From positions 1 to 8,660 of the forward strand of contig DASPTT010000094.1 in the NCBI GenBank assembly GCA_035623275.1: 8,660 nucleotides of DNA. The letters are read 5' to 3'. The stretch comes from DASPTT01 sp035623275. GTDB taxonomy: Bacteria > Actinomycetota > Acidimicrobiia > Acidimicrobiales > UBA8190. The notes under the pieces are model-generated. The model was not told where the DNA came from. It made no database searches and saw only the letters and a program-made list of their open reading frames with translations. A program made the translations under genes and the position numbers. Shown one piece after another: positions 1 to 8,100 of this stretch (the stretch's first letter is position 1; each line of letters opens with the position of its first letter).

Positions 1-1
1 T

Positions 2-550
2 GCCGTGGCCGCCTCGACCAGCAGGGTGGTGCTGGGCCCGCTCGTGGCGCGCGTCGGCCTCCTCCCCGACGAGTTGCTGTTGGCCGCGGCGGCCACGCTG
101 GCGCGGATCGCCCCCGGACGCGTGGTGGCCGGGATCGGCACCGGCGACTCGGCCAGCGCGCCCGAGAACGCGGCCTTCGGGATCGACTACCCGCCGGCCG
201 CGGACCGACGGGCGGCGATGGCCCGCTGCGCCGACGCGCTCGTCGCCGCGGGCCTGCCGGTGTGGATCGGCGGCGGGGCGCCTCGCACCGTCGAGGTGGC
301 GGTGCGCACCGGCGCCGCGCTCAACCTGTGGCAGGCCGCGCCCGACACCGTCGCCCGGTACGCCGGGCGCTGCGAGGTCACCTGGGCCGGGGTGCTCCCC
401 GCCGAGGAGCCGGCCCTCCTCGAGCACCTGCGCGCCCTGGCCGATGCCGGTGCGAGCTGGGCGGTGGGCGTGTGGCCGCCGTCGCTGGAGGCGCTGGCCG
501 GCGCGGCGACCGTGCTCGCCGGTGCGGGGAGGGGCGGATCGGGGCGGTAA
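2..550 (+). CDS. LLM-family (luciferase-like, flavin/F420-dependent) oxidoreductase, C-terminal part
   Basis: The reading frame is open from the left window edge (first full codon at position 2) to a TAA at 548-550, so the N-terminus is missing. About 182 residues remain. The segment GRVVAGIGTGD followed by ENAAFGIDYPP resembles the conserved strand and loop of bacterial luciferase-like TIM-barrel oxidoreductases that bind FMN or F420. It is followed by a helix of the type DRRAAMARCADAL and a later strand VWIGGGAPRTVEVAVRTG, the usual order in this family. Such enzymes move hydride between F420 or FMN and small organic substrates in the cytoplasm; the substrate cannot be told from this fragment. 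The C-terminal end is alanine-rich and ends in GRGGSGR, which looks like an unstructured tail. The next gene starts 9 nt after the stop. Family call fairly sure; cofactor and substrate unknown. Confidence 0.8.
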   Translation, partial: AVAASTSRVVLGPLVARVGLLPDELLLAAAATLARIAPGRVVAGIGTGDSASAPENAAFGIDYPPAADRRAAMARCADALVAAGLPVWIGGGAPRTVEVAVRTGAALNLWQAAPDTVARYAGRCEVTWAGVLPAEEPALLEHLRALADAGASWAVGVWPPSLEALAGAATVLAGAGRGGSGR

Positions 551-553
551 CCT
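548..553 (+). promoter_or_regulatory. Candidate -10 box (TAACCT) for a leaderless alaC transcript
   Basis: TAACCT fits the actinobacterial TANNNT -10 pattern and ends 6 nt before the ATG at 560, so transcription would begin at or next to the start codon. Its first three bases are the stop codon of the upstream gene. No convincing -35 is visible at 17-18 bp spacing. A GGGGCGG run at 541-547 is the only Shine-Dalgarno-like sequence and is 12 nt from the ATG, which is too far. Read-through from the upstream gene is equally possible. Confidence 0.4.
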
Positions 554-559
554 CGGTCG

Positions 560-1756
560 ATGGAATTCCGCCGGATCAACGGGCTCCCGCCGTACGTCTT
601 CGCGCACATCGACGCGCTGAAGCTGTCGGCCCGGCGAGCCGGCCAGGACGTCATCGACCTGGCGTTCGGCAACCCCGACATCCCCTCGCCGGAGGTGGCC
701 GTCGAGAAGCTGAGCGAGGCCGCGCACAACCCCCGCAACCACCGGTACTCCGCCAGCCGCGGCATCCCGAAGCTGCGCCAGGCGCTCGCCGCCCGCTACG
801 AGGATCGCTTCGGGGTCGAACTCGACCCCGAGACCGAGGTGGTGACCACCATCGGCGCCAAGGAGGGCCTGTCGCACCTGATGTGGGTGCTGCTCGGCCC
901 CGGTGATAGCGCACTGGTGCCGTCGCCGTCGTACCCGATCCACATCTACGCACCGTTGTTCGCCGGTGCCGAGGTCCGCCACGTGCGCTTCGAGGACCCG
1001 GGGACCGACGAGCAGGTGCCCGAGACCTTCTTCGCCAACCTGATGGAGGCGTGGGAGTCGGCCTGGCCCAAGCCGCGGGTCATCGTGCTGTCGTTCCCGC
1101 ACAACCCCACGACGGCGTGCGTGGACCTGGCCTGGATGCAGCGCATCGTCGACTTCGCCCGCGAGCACGAGGTGGTCCTCGTGCACGACTTCGCCTACGC
1201 GGACATCGCCTTCGACGGGTACCGGCCGCCGTCCATCCTGCAGGTGCCGGGCGCCAAGGAGGTGGCGGTCGAGCTGTACTCGCTGACCAAGTCGTTCTCC
1301 ATGGCGGGCTGGCGCGTCGCCTTCACCGTCGGCAACGCCGAGGTCGTGGCCGCGCTCACCAAGCTCAAGAGCTACCTGGACTACGGGTCGTTCCAGCCCA
1401 TCCAGATCGCGGCCATCGTGGCCATGAACGAGGCGCCGGACTACCCGGCCGAGGTCAACGCCATCTACCGGTCGCGGCGTGACGCGCTGTGCGACGGGCT
1501 GAACCGCATCGGGTGGCGCCTCACGCCGCCCAAGGCGACCATGTTCGTGTGGGCGCCCATCCCCGAGCCCTACCGCGAGATGGGATCCCTCGAGTTCGCG
1601 TCCTTCCTCGTGTCCGAGGCGGAGGTGGCGACCTCGCCGGGCGTGGGGTTCGGCCCGGGCGGGGACGCCCACGTGCGCTTCGCCCTCATCGAGAACGAGC
1701 AGCGCATCGGGCAGGCCGTGCGCAACCTCCGGCGGGCGCTGACCAAGCTCCAGTAG
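560..1756 (+). CDS. alaC: AlaC-type alanine-synthesising aminotransferase (class I/II PLP fold)
   Basis: A 398-residue protein that closely follows the remembered E. coli AlaC (about 412 aa) along its whole length. Shared stretches are the N-terminal RINGLPPYVF, SRGIPKLRQA near residue 70, PSYPIHIYAP, SFPHNPTTACV, HDFAYADIAFDGY, SLTKSFSMAGWR and the C-terminal SPGVGFGPGGDAHVRFALIEN. PLP-binding residues can be placed: N182, D210 (pyridine nitrogen), Y213 and the Schiff-base lysine K244, followed by the conserved arginine of MAGWR. AlaC transfers the amino group of glutamate to pyruvate to make alanine in the cytoplasm. Some relatives with this fold act as LL-diaminopimelate aminotransferases, so substrate remains an inference. 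ATG at 560 is chosen because the homology begins within the first few residues. The gene ends 17 nt before the stop of the convergent tetR gene; no clear terminator hairpin is seen between them. Confidence 0.88.
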   Translation: MEFRRINGLPPYVFAHIDALKLSARRAGQDVIDLAFGNPDIPSPEVAVEKLSEAAHNPRNHRYSASRGIPKLRQALAARYEDRFGVELDPETEVVTTIGAKEGLSHLMWVLLGPGDSALVPSPSYPIHIYAPLFAGAEVRHVRFEDPGTDEQVPETFFANLMEAWESAWPKPRVIVLSFPHNPTTACVDLAWMQRIVDFAREHEVVLVHDFAYADIAFDGYRPPSILQVPGAKEVAVELYSLTKSFSMAGWRVAFTVGNAEVVAALTKLKSYLDYGSFQPIQIAAIVAMNEAPDYPAEVNAIYRSRRDALCDGLNRIGWRLTPPKATMFVWAPIPEPYREMGSLEFASFLVSEAEVATSPGVGFGPGGDAHVRFALIENEQRIGQAVRNLRRALTKLQ

Positions 1757-1773
1757 CGACCTCGCGGCGGGCG

Positions 1774-2397
1774 CTACCCCACGGCGCGCCCCAGGCGGTG
1801 GCGCGCCGCGGCGGGGGAGAGGATCCCCTGGAGGCAGAAGGCGATCGCGGCGTCGGCGGCATCCTGCGCGGGTCGGTCCTGTTCGAGGACGAGCACCCTG
1901 GCCAGGTGGTCGGTCACCCCCAAGATGGCGTGCGACAGCACCAGGGGGTCGTCGCGCCGGATGAGCCCTGCGGCGATGCCCGCCTTCACGTGCGGCAGGG
2001 CGTCGGCCACCGCCTGCTCCTCGCCCTGGCGGATGAGGGGGGCGAAGCGCTCCTCGGTGCGCGCGAATTCGAGGAGCGTGAAGAGGTGGCGGTTGACGTC
2101 CAGCCACGTGACGGTGGACCGGATGCCCGCCTCGATGCGCCGGACGGGGTCGGGCTCGTCCTCGATCGCCTCGCGCTGGACCCGGCGCAGGTCCCGCTGC
2201 GCCTCCACCAGGATCTGGCGGAAGAGCTCCTCCTTGGACTCGAAGTACCAGTAGAAGACGCCCTTGCCCACGCCCAGGCCGTCGACGATGTCGGTGACCG
2301 ACGTGGGGTGGTACCCGCGGGCGGCGAACTGGGCGGCCGCGAAGTCGAGGAGCTCCTGGCGCCGACGGCGCCCCCGGGCCGTCAAGCGGTGCGCCAT
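1774..2397 (-). CDS. TetR/AcrR-family transcriptional repressor
   Basis: A 207-residue protein, the usual TetR length. The N-terminal DNA-binding domain covers about residues 9-60. A first helix (RRRRQELLDFAAAQFAARGYHPTS) leads into the helix-turn-helix with the hallmark TSVTDIVDGLGVGKGVFYWYF, then ESKEELF. Residues about 65-207 are the all-helical ligand-binding and dimer domain, which is variable, so the ligand cannot be guessed. The start at 2397 is supported by MAHRLTARGRRRR, a basic N-terminal arm of normal length, and by a promoter that places the transcription start at the ATG. It is divergent from the acyltransferase gene at 2488 with 90 bp between starts. A palindrome in that gap overlies its own -35 and spacer, so autorepression, and possibly control of the acyltransferase, is likely. 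It is convergent with alaC. Confidence 0.93.
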   Translation of the reverse strand: MAHRLTARGRRRRQELLDFAAAQFAARGYHPTSVTDIVDGLGVGKGVFYWYFESKEELFRQILVEAQRDLRRVQREAIEDEPDPVRRIEAGIRSTVTWLDVNRHLFTLLEFARTEERFAPLIRQGEEQAVADALPHVKAGIAAGLIRRDDPLVLSHAILGVTDHLARVLVLEQDRPAQDAADAAIAFCLQGILSPAAARHRLGRAVG

Positions 2398-2403
2398 GTC
2401 CGA

Positions 2404-2433
2404 ACGCTATGGGTGGCCCTTGCGAAGGGTCAA
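2404..2433 (-). promoter_or_regulatory. tetR promoter (TTGACC - 18 bp - TAGCGT), leaderless
   Basis: On the minus strand, TTGACC (2433-2428) and TAGCGT (2409-2404) are separated by 18 bp. The -10 ends 6 nt before the ATG at 2397, so the transcript should start at or beside the start codon and carry no leader. No Shine-Dalgarno sequence is present. The -35 matches five of six consensus bases; the -10 keeps the T, A and final T that matter most in actinobacteria. Confidence 0.6.
2414..2432. promoter_or_regulatory. Palindromic operator candidate for the TetR repressor
   Basis: TGGCCCTTGCGAAGGGTCA is a 19-bp dyad: CCCTT and AAGGG flank a GCG centre (2417-2429), with an outer TG/CA pair after one mismatch on each side. 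It covers most of the tetR -35 and the start of the spacer, where a bound dimer would block RNA polymerase. TetR proteins commonly bind 15-20 bp palindromes in the spacer between themselves and a divergent target, so this is the best operator in the 90-bp gap. The link to this protein is inference. Confidence 0.55.
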
Positions 2434-2476
2434 ACATCCGGGCGCGCACCCCGGTCACCGCGCCATGGCCGCGCGC

Positions 2477-2482
2477 TAGGTT
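2477..2482 (+). promoter_or_regulatory. Candidate -10 box (TAGGTT) for a leaderless plsC transcript
   Basis: TAGGTT fits TANNNT and ends 5 nt before the GTG at 2488. A weak -35-like GTCACC lies at 2454-2459 with a 17-bp spacer (three of six consensus bases). No purine-rich ribosome binding site stands at normal distance. Start of transcription at or near the GTG is inferred. Confidence 0.4.
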
Positions 2483-2487
2483 GTGGC

Positions 2488-3264
2488 GTGGCCTATTGGG
2501 TGGTGAAGGTCCTGCTCAGCCCGGTCATGTTCCTGCTCTGGCGGGTGCGCGTCGAAGGGCGCGAGCACGTGCCGGCCACGGGGCCGGTGATCCTCGCTCC
2601 CAACCACGTGGCCTTCCTCGACTCGGTGTTCCTGCCCCTGGTGCTGCGTCGCCGGGTCACGTTCGTGGCGAAGGCGGAGTACTTCGACTCCTGGAAGACC
2701 GCCTGGTTCTTCCGGGCCGTGGGCCAGATCCCCATGCGGCGCGAGGGCGGCAGCGCGTCGGAGCGAGCCCTGGCCACCGCCCGCGACGTCCTCGAGGCCG
2801 GCGGCGCGCTCGGCATCTACCCCGAGGGGACCCGGTCGCCCGACGGCCGGCTCTATCGCGGCCACACCGGCGTGGCCCGCCTCGCCCTCGGCTGTCGTGT
2901 GCCCCTGGTGCCGGTGGGACTGGTGGGCACGGACAAGGTCCAGCGTCCCGGGTCCAACCGCCCCCACTTCTTCCGGGCGGTGACCGTGCGCTTCGCCCCG
3001 CCGCTCGACGTATCGCGCTTCGAGGGGGACTCGGCGACCGACCCGCTGGCGCTGCGCGCCGTCACCGACGAGCTCTTGTTCGAGATCCGCCGGCTCACCG
3101 GCCAGTCCTACATCGACCGGTACGCCAAGCGCCACGGGGTGGTGGGGGGAGCGGAGGTCGCCGCGGTCACCGCCACCGAGGCCGCCGACGCCGCGCCACG
3201 CTCGCCGGTGCCGCCGTTGTCGCCGGTGCCGACGCGCGAGCCCACGTCCGAGCCGGCCGCCTGA
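2488..3264 (+). CDS. plsC: PlsC-type 1-acyl-glycerol-3-phosphate acyltransferase (lysophospholipid acyltransferase family)
   Basis: A 258-residue protein with the four acyltransferase motifs in order: the catalytic NHVAFLD (H40, D45), GQIPMRR near residues 79-85, YPEGTRS with E113 and R116 for phosphate binding, and VPLVPVG at about 138-144. The family moves an acyl chain from acyl-CoA or acyl-ACP to the 2-position of lysophosphatidic acid at the inner face of the membrane. The N-terminus (AYWVVKVLLSPVMFLLWRV) is a hydrophobic anchor. GTG at 2488 is chosen because it precedes that anchor directly and has a TAGGTT box 5 nt upstream; the frame is open much further upstream but there runs antisense through tetR. 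After about residue 220 comes an Ala/Pro/Thr-rich tail (SPVPPLSPVPTREPT) that looks disordered and lies outside the enzyme domain. Divergent from tetR, convergent with glpK. Exact acyl acceptor not shown by sequence. Confidence 0.88.
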   Translation: MAYWVVKVLLSPVMFLLWRVRVEGREHVPATGPVILAPNHVAFLDSVFLPLVLRRRVTFVAKAEYFDSWKTAWFFRAVGQIPMRREGGSASERALATARDVLEAGGALGIYPEGTRSPDGRLYRGHTGVARLALGCRVPLVPVGLVGTDKVQRPGSNRPHFFRAVTVRFAPPLDVSRFEGDSATDPLALRAVTDELLFEIRRLTGQSYIDRYAKRHGVVGGAEVAAVTATEAADAAPRSPVPPLSPVPTREPTSEPAA

Positions 3265-3288
3265 GAGCCGGCCGCTCGAGCCGGCCGC
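3250..3288. repeat. Three copies of the 11-mer GAGCCGGCCGC at the 3' end of plsC
   Basis: Copies lie at 3250-3260, 3265-3275 and 3278-3288. The first encodes the last residues of the acyltransferase (SEPAA region); the other two lie past the stop. This suggests slippage or local duplication at the gene end. Each copy contains the self-complementary GCCGGC, so the array can fold in several ways. Confidence 0.7.
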
Positions 3289-3299
3289 CTGCGCCGGCT
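3279..3299. terminator. GC-rich hairpin between convergent plsC and glpK
   Basis: AGCCGGC (3279-3285) can pair with GCCGGCT (3293-3299) around a 7-nt loop. It sits 15 nt past the plsC stop and 14 nt past the glpK stop when read from the other strand, so it could serve both genes. No U-run follows on either strand, so it is not a classical intrinsic terminator. U-less hairpins are common at actinobacterial gene ends, and the role is inferred. Confidence 0.4.
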
Positions 3300-3312
3300 G
3301 CCTACCAAACGC

Positions 3313-4842
<1,530 letters not shown>

Positions 4843-4849
4843 CCGAGGC

Positions 4850-4855
4850 ACGCTA
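4850..4855 (-). promoter_or_regulatory. Candidate -10 box (TAGCGT) for a leaderless glpK transcript
   Basis: On the minus strand TAGCGT ends 7 nt before the ATG at 4842. The same hexamer stands before tetR. No convincing -35 is seen at the expected spacing, and no Shine-Dalgarno sequence lies upstream of the ATG, which favours a leaderless transcript. Confidence 0.45.
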
Positions 4856-5004
4856 ACCGGGGCCGGCGCGACCGGCCTCGCCCTCGTCCCCGACCCGGAG
4901 CGACTCGACAGGGCCGGCGTCGAGGCCCCCTGCACGTGAACGCGCTAACAAGCGCAAACCTTCGCGAACGGCTGTCGACCAGGGCGGACATCCTCCGGAA
5001 CCCG

Positions 5005-5034
5005 TTGACACCTTCGTAACTACAGTGCTGTAAT
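5005..5034 (+). promoter_or_regulatory. nrdJ promoter (TTGACA - 18 bp - TGTAAT)
   Basis: A perfect -35 hexamer TTGACA (5005-5010) and a five-of-six -10 TGTAAT (5029-5034) are 18 bp apart. This is the best housekeeping-type promoter in the window. The expected start of transcription is near 5041, giving a leader of about 130 nt before the ATG at 5172. Unlike the other genes here, nrdJ therefore has a real leader. Confidence 0.75.
5021..5032. promoter_or_regulatory. Short palindrome TACAGTGCTGTA over the nrdJ -10
   Basis: TACAG and CTGTA flank a 2-nt centre, and the right arm overlaps the -10 hexamer. It does not fit the NrdR box and is out of register with the two NrdR-like boxes. It could be a site for another repressor or a chance dyad. 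Confidence 0.3.
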
Positions 5035-5036
5035 GA

Positions 5037-5052
5037 CCCCCGCATCTCGTGG
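5037..5052. promoter_or_regulatory. NrdR box 1 (degenerate), overlapping the nrdJ transcription start
   Basis: CCCCCGCATCTCGTGG matches the better downstream box at 12 of 16 positions (CATCT core and GTGG right arm identical). It lies exactly 32 bp from that box start to start, the three-helical-turn spacing usual for NrdR box pairs. It covers the predicted start point near 5041. The dyad itself is imperfect, so the call rests on the pairing. Confidence 0.6.
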
Positions 5053-5068
5053 GCGGCGAGGGGGGAGA

Positions 5069-5084
5069 CCACAACATCTTGTGG
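5069..5084. promoter_or_regulatory. NrdR box 2 (CCACAACATCTTGTGG)
   Basis: A near-perfect dyad: ACCACAA and TTGTGGT flank a 4-nt CATC centre (5068-5085). It fits the NrdR consensus shape (acaCwAtATaTwGtgt), especially the CACAA...TTGTG form. NrdR is the ATP/dATP-sensing zinc-ribbon repressor of ribonucleotide reductase genes. The site lies about 28-44 nt downstream of the predicted start of transcription, upstream of the RNR gene nrdJ, so repression would be by blocking initiation or early elongation. Confidence 0.75.
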
Positions 5085-5155
5085 TTCGGGGGGTTTCCTG
5101 TCACCCCGGGCTCGGGAGCCCCGTCGCCACCCACGGCCTACCCTGGAAGAAGAAC

Positions 5156-5162
5156 AGAGAGG
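5156..5162 (+). promoter_or_regulatory. nrdJ ribosome binding site (AGAGAGG)
   Basis: AGAGAGG ends 9 nt before the ATG at 5172 and is the only good Shine-Dalgarno sequence before any gene start in the window. It fixes the nrdJ start and agrees with that gene having a long leader. Confidence 0.65.
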
Positions 5163-5171
5163 CGGACCCCC

Positions 5172-8100
5172 ATGGCCATCGCACCCCAGCGGACCACCAT
5201 CGGCATCCGGCGCCACTTCACCGCCGAAGGGGTCCATCCGTACGACGAGGTCGTCTGGGAGCGGCGCGATGCGCGCATCACCAACTACCGCGACGGGTCG
5301 GTCGCCTTCGAGCAGCTCGGCGTCGAGGTGCCCGCCTCCTGGAGCCTCAACGCCACCAACATCCTCGCCCAGAAGTACTTCCGGGGGACGCCGGGCACCC
5401 CGGAGCGGGAGTGGTCGCTCAAGCAGGTGGCCGACCGGGTGGCCGACACCATCACGGAGTGGGGGCGGGTCGACGGCTACTTCGAGAGCGACGCGGAGGC
5501 CGAGACCTTCCGCGACGAGCTCAAGTACCTGATCGTCACCCAGCGGGCCGCCTTCAACTCGCCGGTGTGGTTCAACATCGGCGTGAAGGGCGTGCCCGCG
5601 CAGGCCTCCGCGTGCTTCATCCTGTCGGTCGACGACAACATGGACTCCATCCTCAACTGGTACCGGGAGGAGGGGATCATCTTCAAGGGTGGCTCCGGGG
5701 CGGGCGTGAACCTCTCCCGGATCCGCGGTTCGATGGAGCGGCTCGCCGGCGGAGGCACCGCTTCCGGTCCGGTGTCGTTCATGCGGGGCGCCGACGCCTC
5801 GGCCGGGACGATCAAGAGCGGAGGCAAGACGCGCCGGGCCGCCAAGATGGTCATCCTCGACGCGGACCATCCGGACATCGAAGACTTCATCTGGTGCAAG
5901 GCACTCGAGGAGCGCAAGGCGCGGGTCCTGCGCGACGCCGGCTTCGACATGGACCTCGACGGGGTCGACTCGTTCTCCATCCAGTACCAGAACGCCAACA
6001 ACTCGGTCAGGGTGACCGACGAGTTCATGCAGGCTGTGGTCGACGACGCCGACTGGGCTCTGGCGGCTCGCAGCGACGGCTCGGTGCTCCGGAGCGTCAA
6101 GGCCCGAGACCTCTTCCGCCAGATCGCCCATGCCGCCTGGGAATGCGCTGACCCGGGTCTGCAGTACGACACCACCATCAATCGGTGGCACACTGCTCCA
6201 AATTTCGGACGCATCAATGGAAGTAATCCCTGCTCAGAATATATGCACGTCGATAACAGCGCGTGCAATCTCGCCTCGATCAATCTCCTGAAGTTCCTCA
6301 GCGACGATGGAGATTTTGACGTAAACGCGTTCCGGGCCGCGGTCGAGGTGATCTTCACCGCTCAGGAGATTCTGGTCGGCAACGCCGACTACCCGACCGA
6401 GTCCATCGCCGAGAACTCCCGGCGCTTTCGGGAGCTCGGCATCGGCTACGCCAACCTTGGTGCGCTGCTCATGGCCCAGGGGCTGCCCTACGACTCCGAC
6501 GAGGGCCGCGCCTGGGCGGCGGCCATCACGGCGCTGCTCACTGGCCACGCCTACGCGACATCGGCCCGCACGGCGTCGCGGATGGGGCCGTTCGCCGGCT
6601 TCCACGCCGATTCGGACGCCATGCTCCACGTGCTACGGATGCACCGGGCCGAGGTCGCCAAGATCGACGAGGAGCTCGTGCCCCCGGAGCTGCTGGGCGC
6701 GGCACAGGAGGCGTGGGACAGCGCGGTCGAGTTGGGGGAGCAATACGGGGTGCGCAACTCCCAGGCCAGCGTCCTCGCCCCGACCGGCACCATCGGCCTC
6801 CTCATGGACTGCGACACCACGGGCGTGGAGCCCGACCTCGGCCTGGTGAAGACCAAGAAGCTGGTGGGCGGCGGGACGATGTCGATCGTCAACCAGACCG
6901 TGCCCCGGGCGCTGGTCCGGCTCGGTTACAGCCCCGAGCAGGTCGACGACATCGTCGCCTACATCGACGAGAACATGTCGATCGTGGGCGCGCCGCACCT
7001 CGTGCCCGAGCACCTGCCCGTGTTCGCCTGCTCCATGGGCGACAACACCATCCAGTACCTGGGCCACGTCCGGATGATGGGGGCGGTGCAGCCCTTCATC
7101 TCCGGGGCCATCTCCAAGTGCGTGACGGGGGACACGCTCCTGGCCACGGCCGACGGGCTTGTGCGCATCTCGTCGCTCTACGACGGCGAGGACCCCGACA
7201 GCTTCCGTGACGAGGTCCTGGCCGTCGCATCCCTCGGGGGCATCCACAAGACGGACGCCTTCTACTACGGGGGCGTCCGTCCGGTCCGGCGCGTGGTGCT
7301 TCGCTCTGGCCAGTCGGTGACCGGTACCCCGAACCACCGGTTGCTGACGGCAGGGTCCGGGGGGCTCGCCTGGAAGCGGCTCGACCAGATCGCCGTCGGC
7401 GACTACGTCGCCACCAAGTTCGGCGACGACCTGTGGTCGACGATGCCACCACGTTTCGACGACTTCGCTCCCTCGGCGCCCTACGGGTCGCAGAAGGCGG
7501 TGCGCATCCCCGAGCAGATGACTGATTCCCTGGCCTTCTTCCTCGGGGCCTACGCCGCCGAGGGCCACACGACCCGTTCGACCTGGACCGTGGTCGTGAC
7601 CAACGCCGACGACGCCGTTCTCGAGGAGGTCGCCGAGGCGGCTCGGATCGCTTTTGGCGTCGCGCCGAAGATCCGGCGGCCCCTCGACCGCTGCCCGAGC
7701 GTCGAGTTCTCGTCGAAGTCCGTCGTCGAGTTCCTCGAGTACCTGGGCTGCGGCGAGCGCGCGTCGACGAAGCGGATACCGGATGCGGTGCTGCGCTCAC
7801 CGAAGGAACAGGTCGTCTCGTTCCTCCAGGGCCTTTGGCTCGATGCCTACACCTCGACGTCCGTCACGCCCAAATGGACGATCTGCCTCGATTCGAAGGG
7901 CATGCTCGACGACCTGCAGGCTGTGCTCACGAATCTCGGCATCGTCCACTCGAGGATCACCAAGCACGACGCCCGCTACGACAAGGACTTCGACGAGGTC
8001 TACGCGGTTGGCGACGACGCCCGCCGGCTCGTCGGGATCGTTCCGTTCATCGAGGCTGAGAAGGAGACGAGGGCACAGTCGCTCCTGGCCCCGCGAACCG

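Larger units (their letters stand above)
4843..5171. other. Divergent control region between glpK and nrdJ (329 bp)
   Basis: No gene is seen here. The glpK-proximal third is very GC-rich and repetitive (GGGCCGGCG at 4860-4868 and 4911-4919). A small stem GCGCT-AACA-AGCGC lies at 4942-4955, then TTCGCGAA at 4961-4968. From about 4940 to 5085 the base composition is visibly less GC-rich than the coding DNA and carries the nrdJ promoter and operator-like sites listed separately. The rest, about 5086-5155, is leader with a short GGGCT/AGCCC stem at 5108-5121. Confidence 0.7.

Noticed and set aside
1489..2487. Upstream extension of the plsC frame
   Set aside because: The frame is open but passes antisense through tetR and out of frame over alaC; the acyltransferase domain with its anchor begins at 2488.
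4843..4935. Longer glpK start at GTG 4935
   Set aside because: It would add 31 Ser/Pro/Arg-rich residues before the conserved N-terminal strand and would place the TAGCGT box inside the gene.
4933..4938. CACGTG palindrome as an operator
   Set aside because: A 6-bp palindrome in GC-rich DNA is expected by chance, and nothing around it supports a site.
5041..5171. Cobalamin riboswitch in the nrdJ leader
   Set aside because: The leader is only about 130 nt and I see no complete B12-box or matching fold; only a short GGGCT/AGCCC stem is present.
5033..6151. Open + frame starting at the ATG at 5033 and overlapping nrdJ
   Set aside because: Its ATG overlaps the nrdJ -10 box and its product is Arg/Gly-rich; the NrdJ frame from 5172 carries all the RNR motifs.
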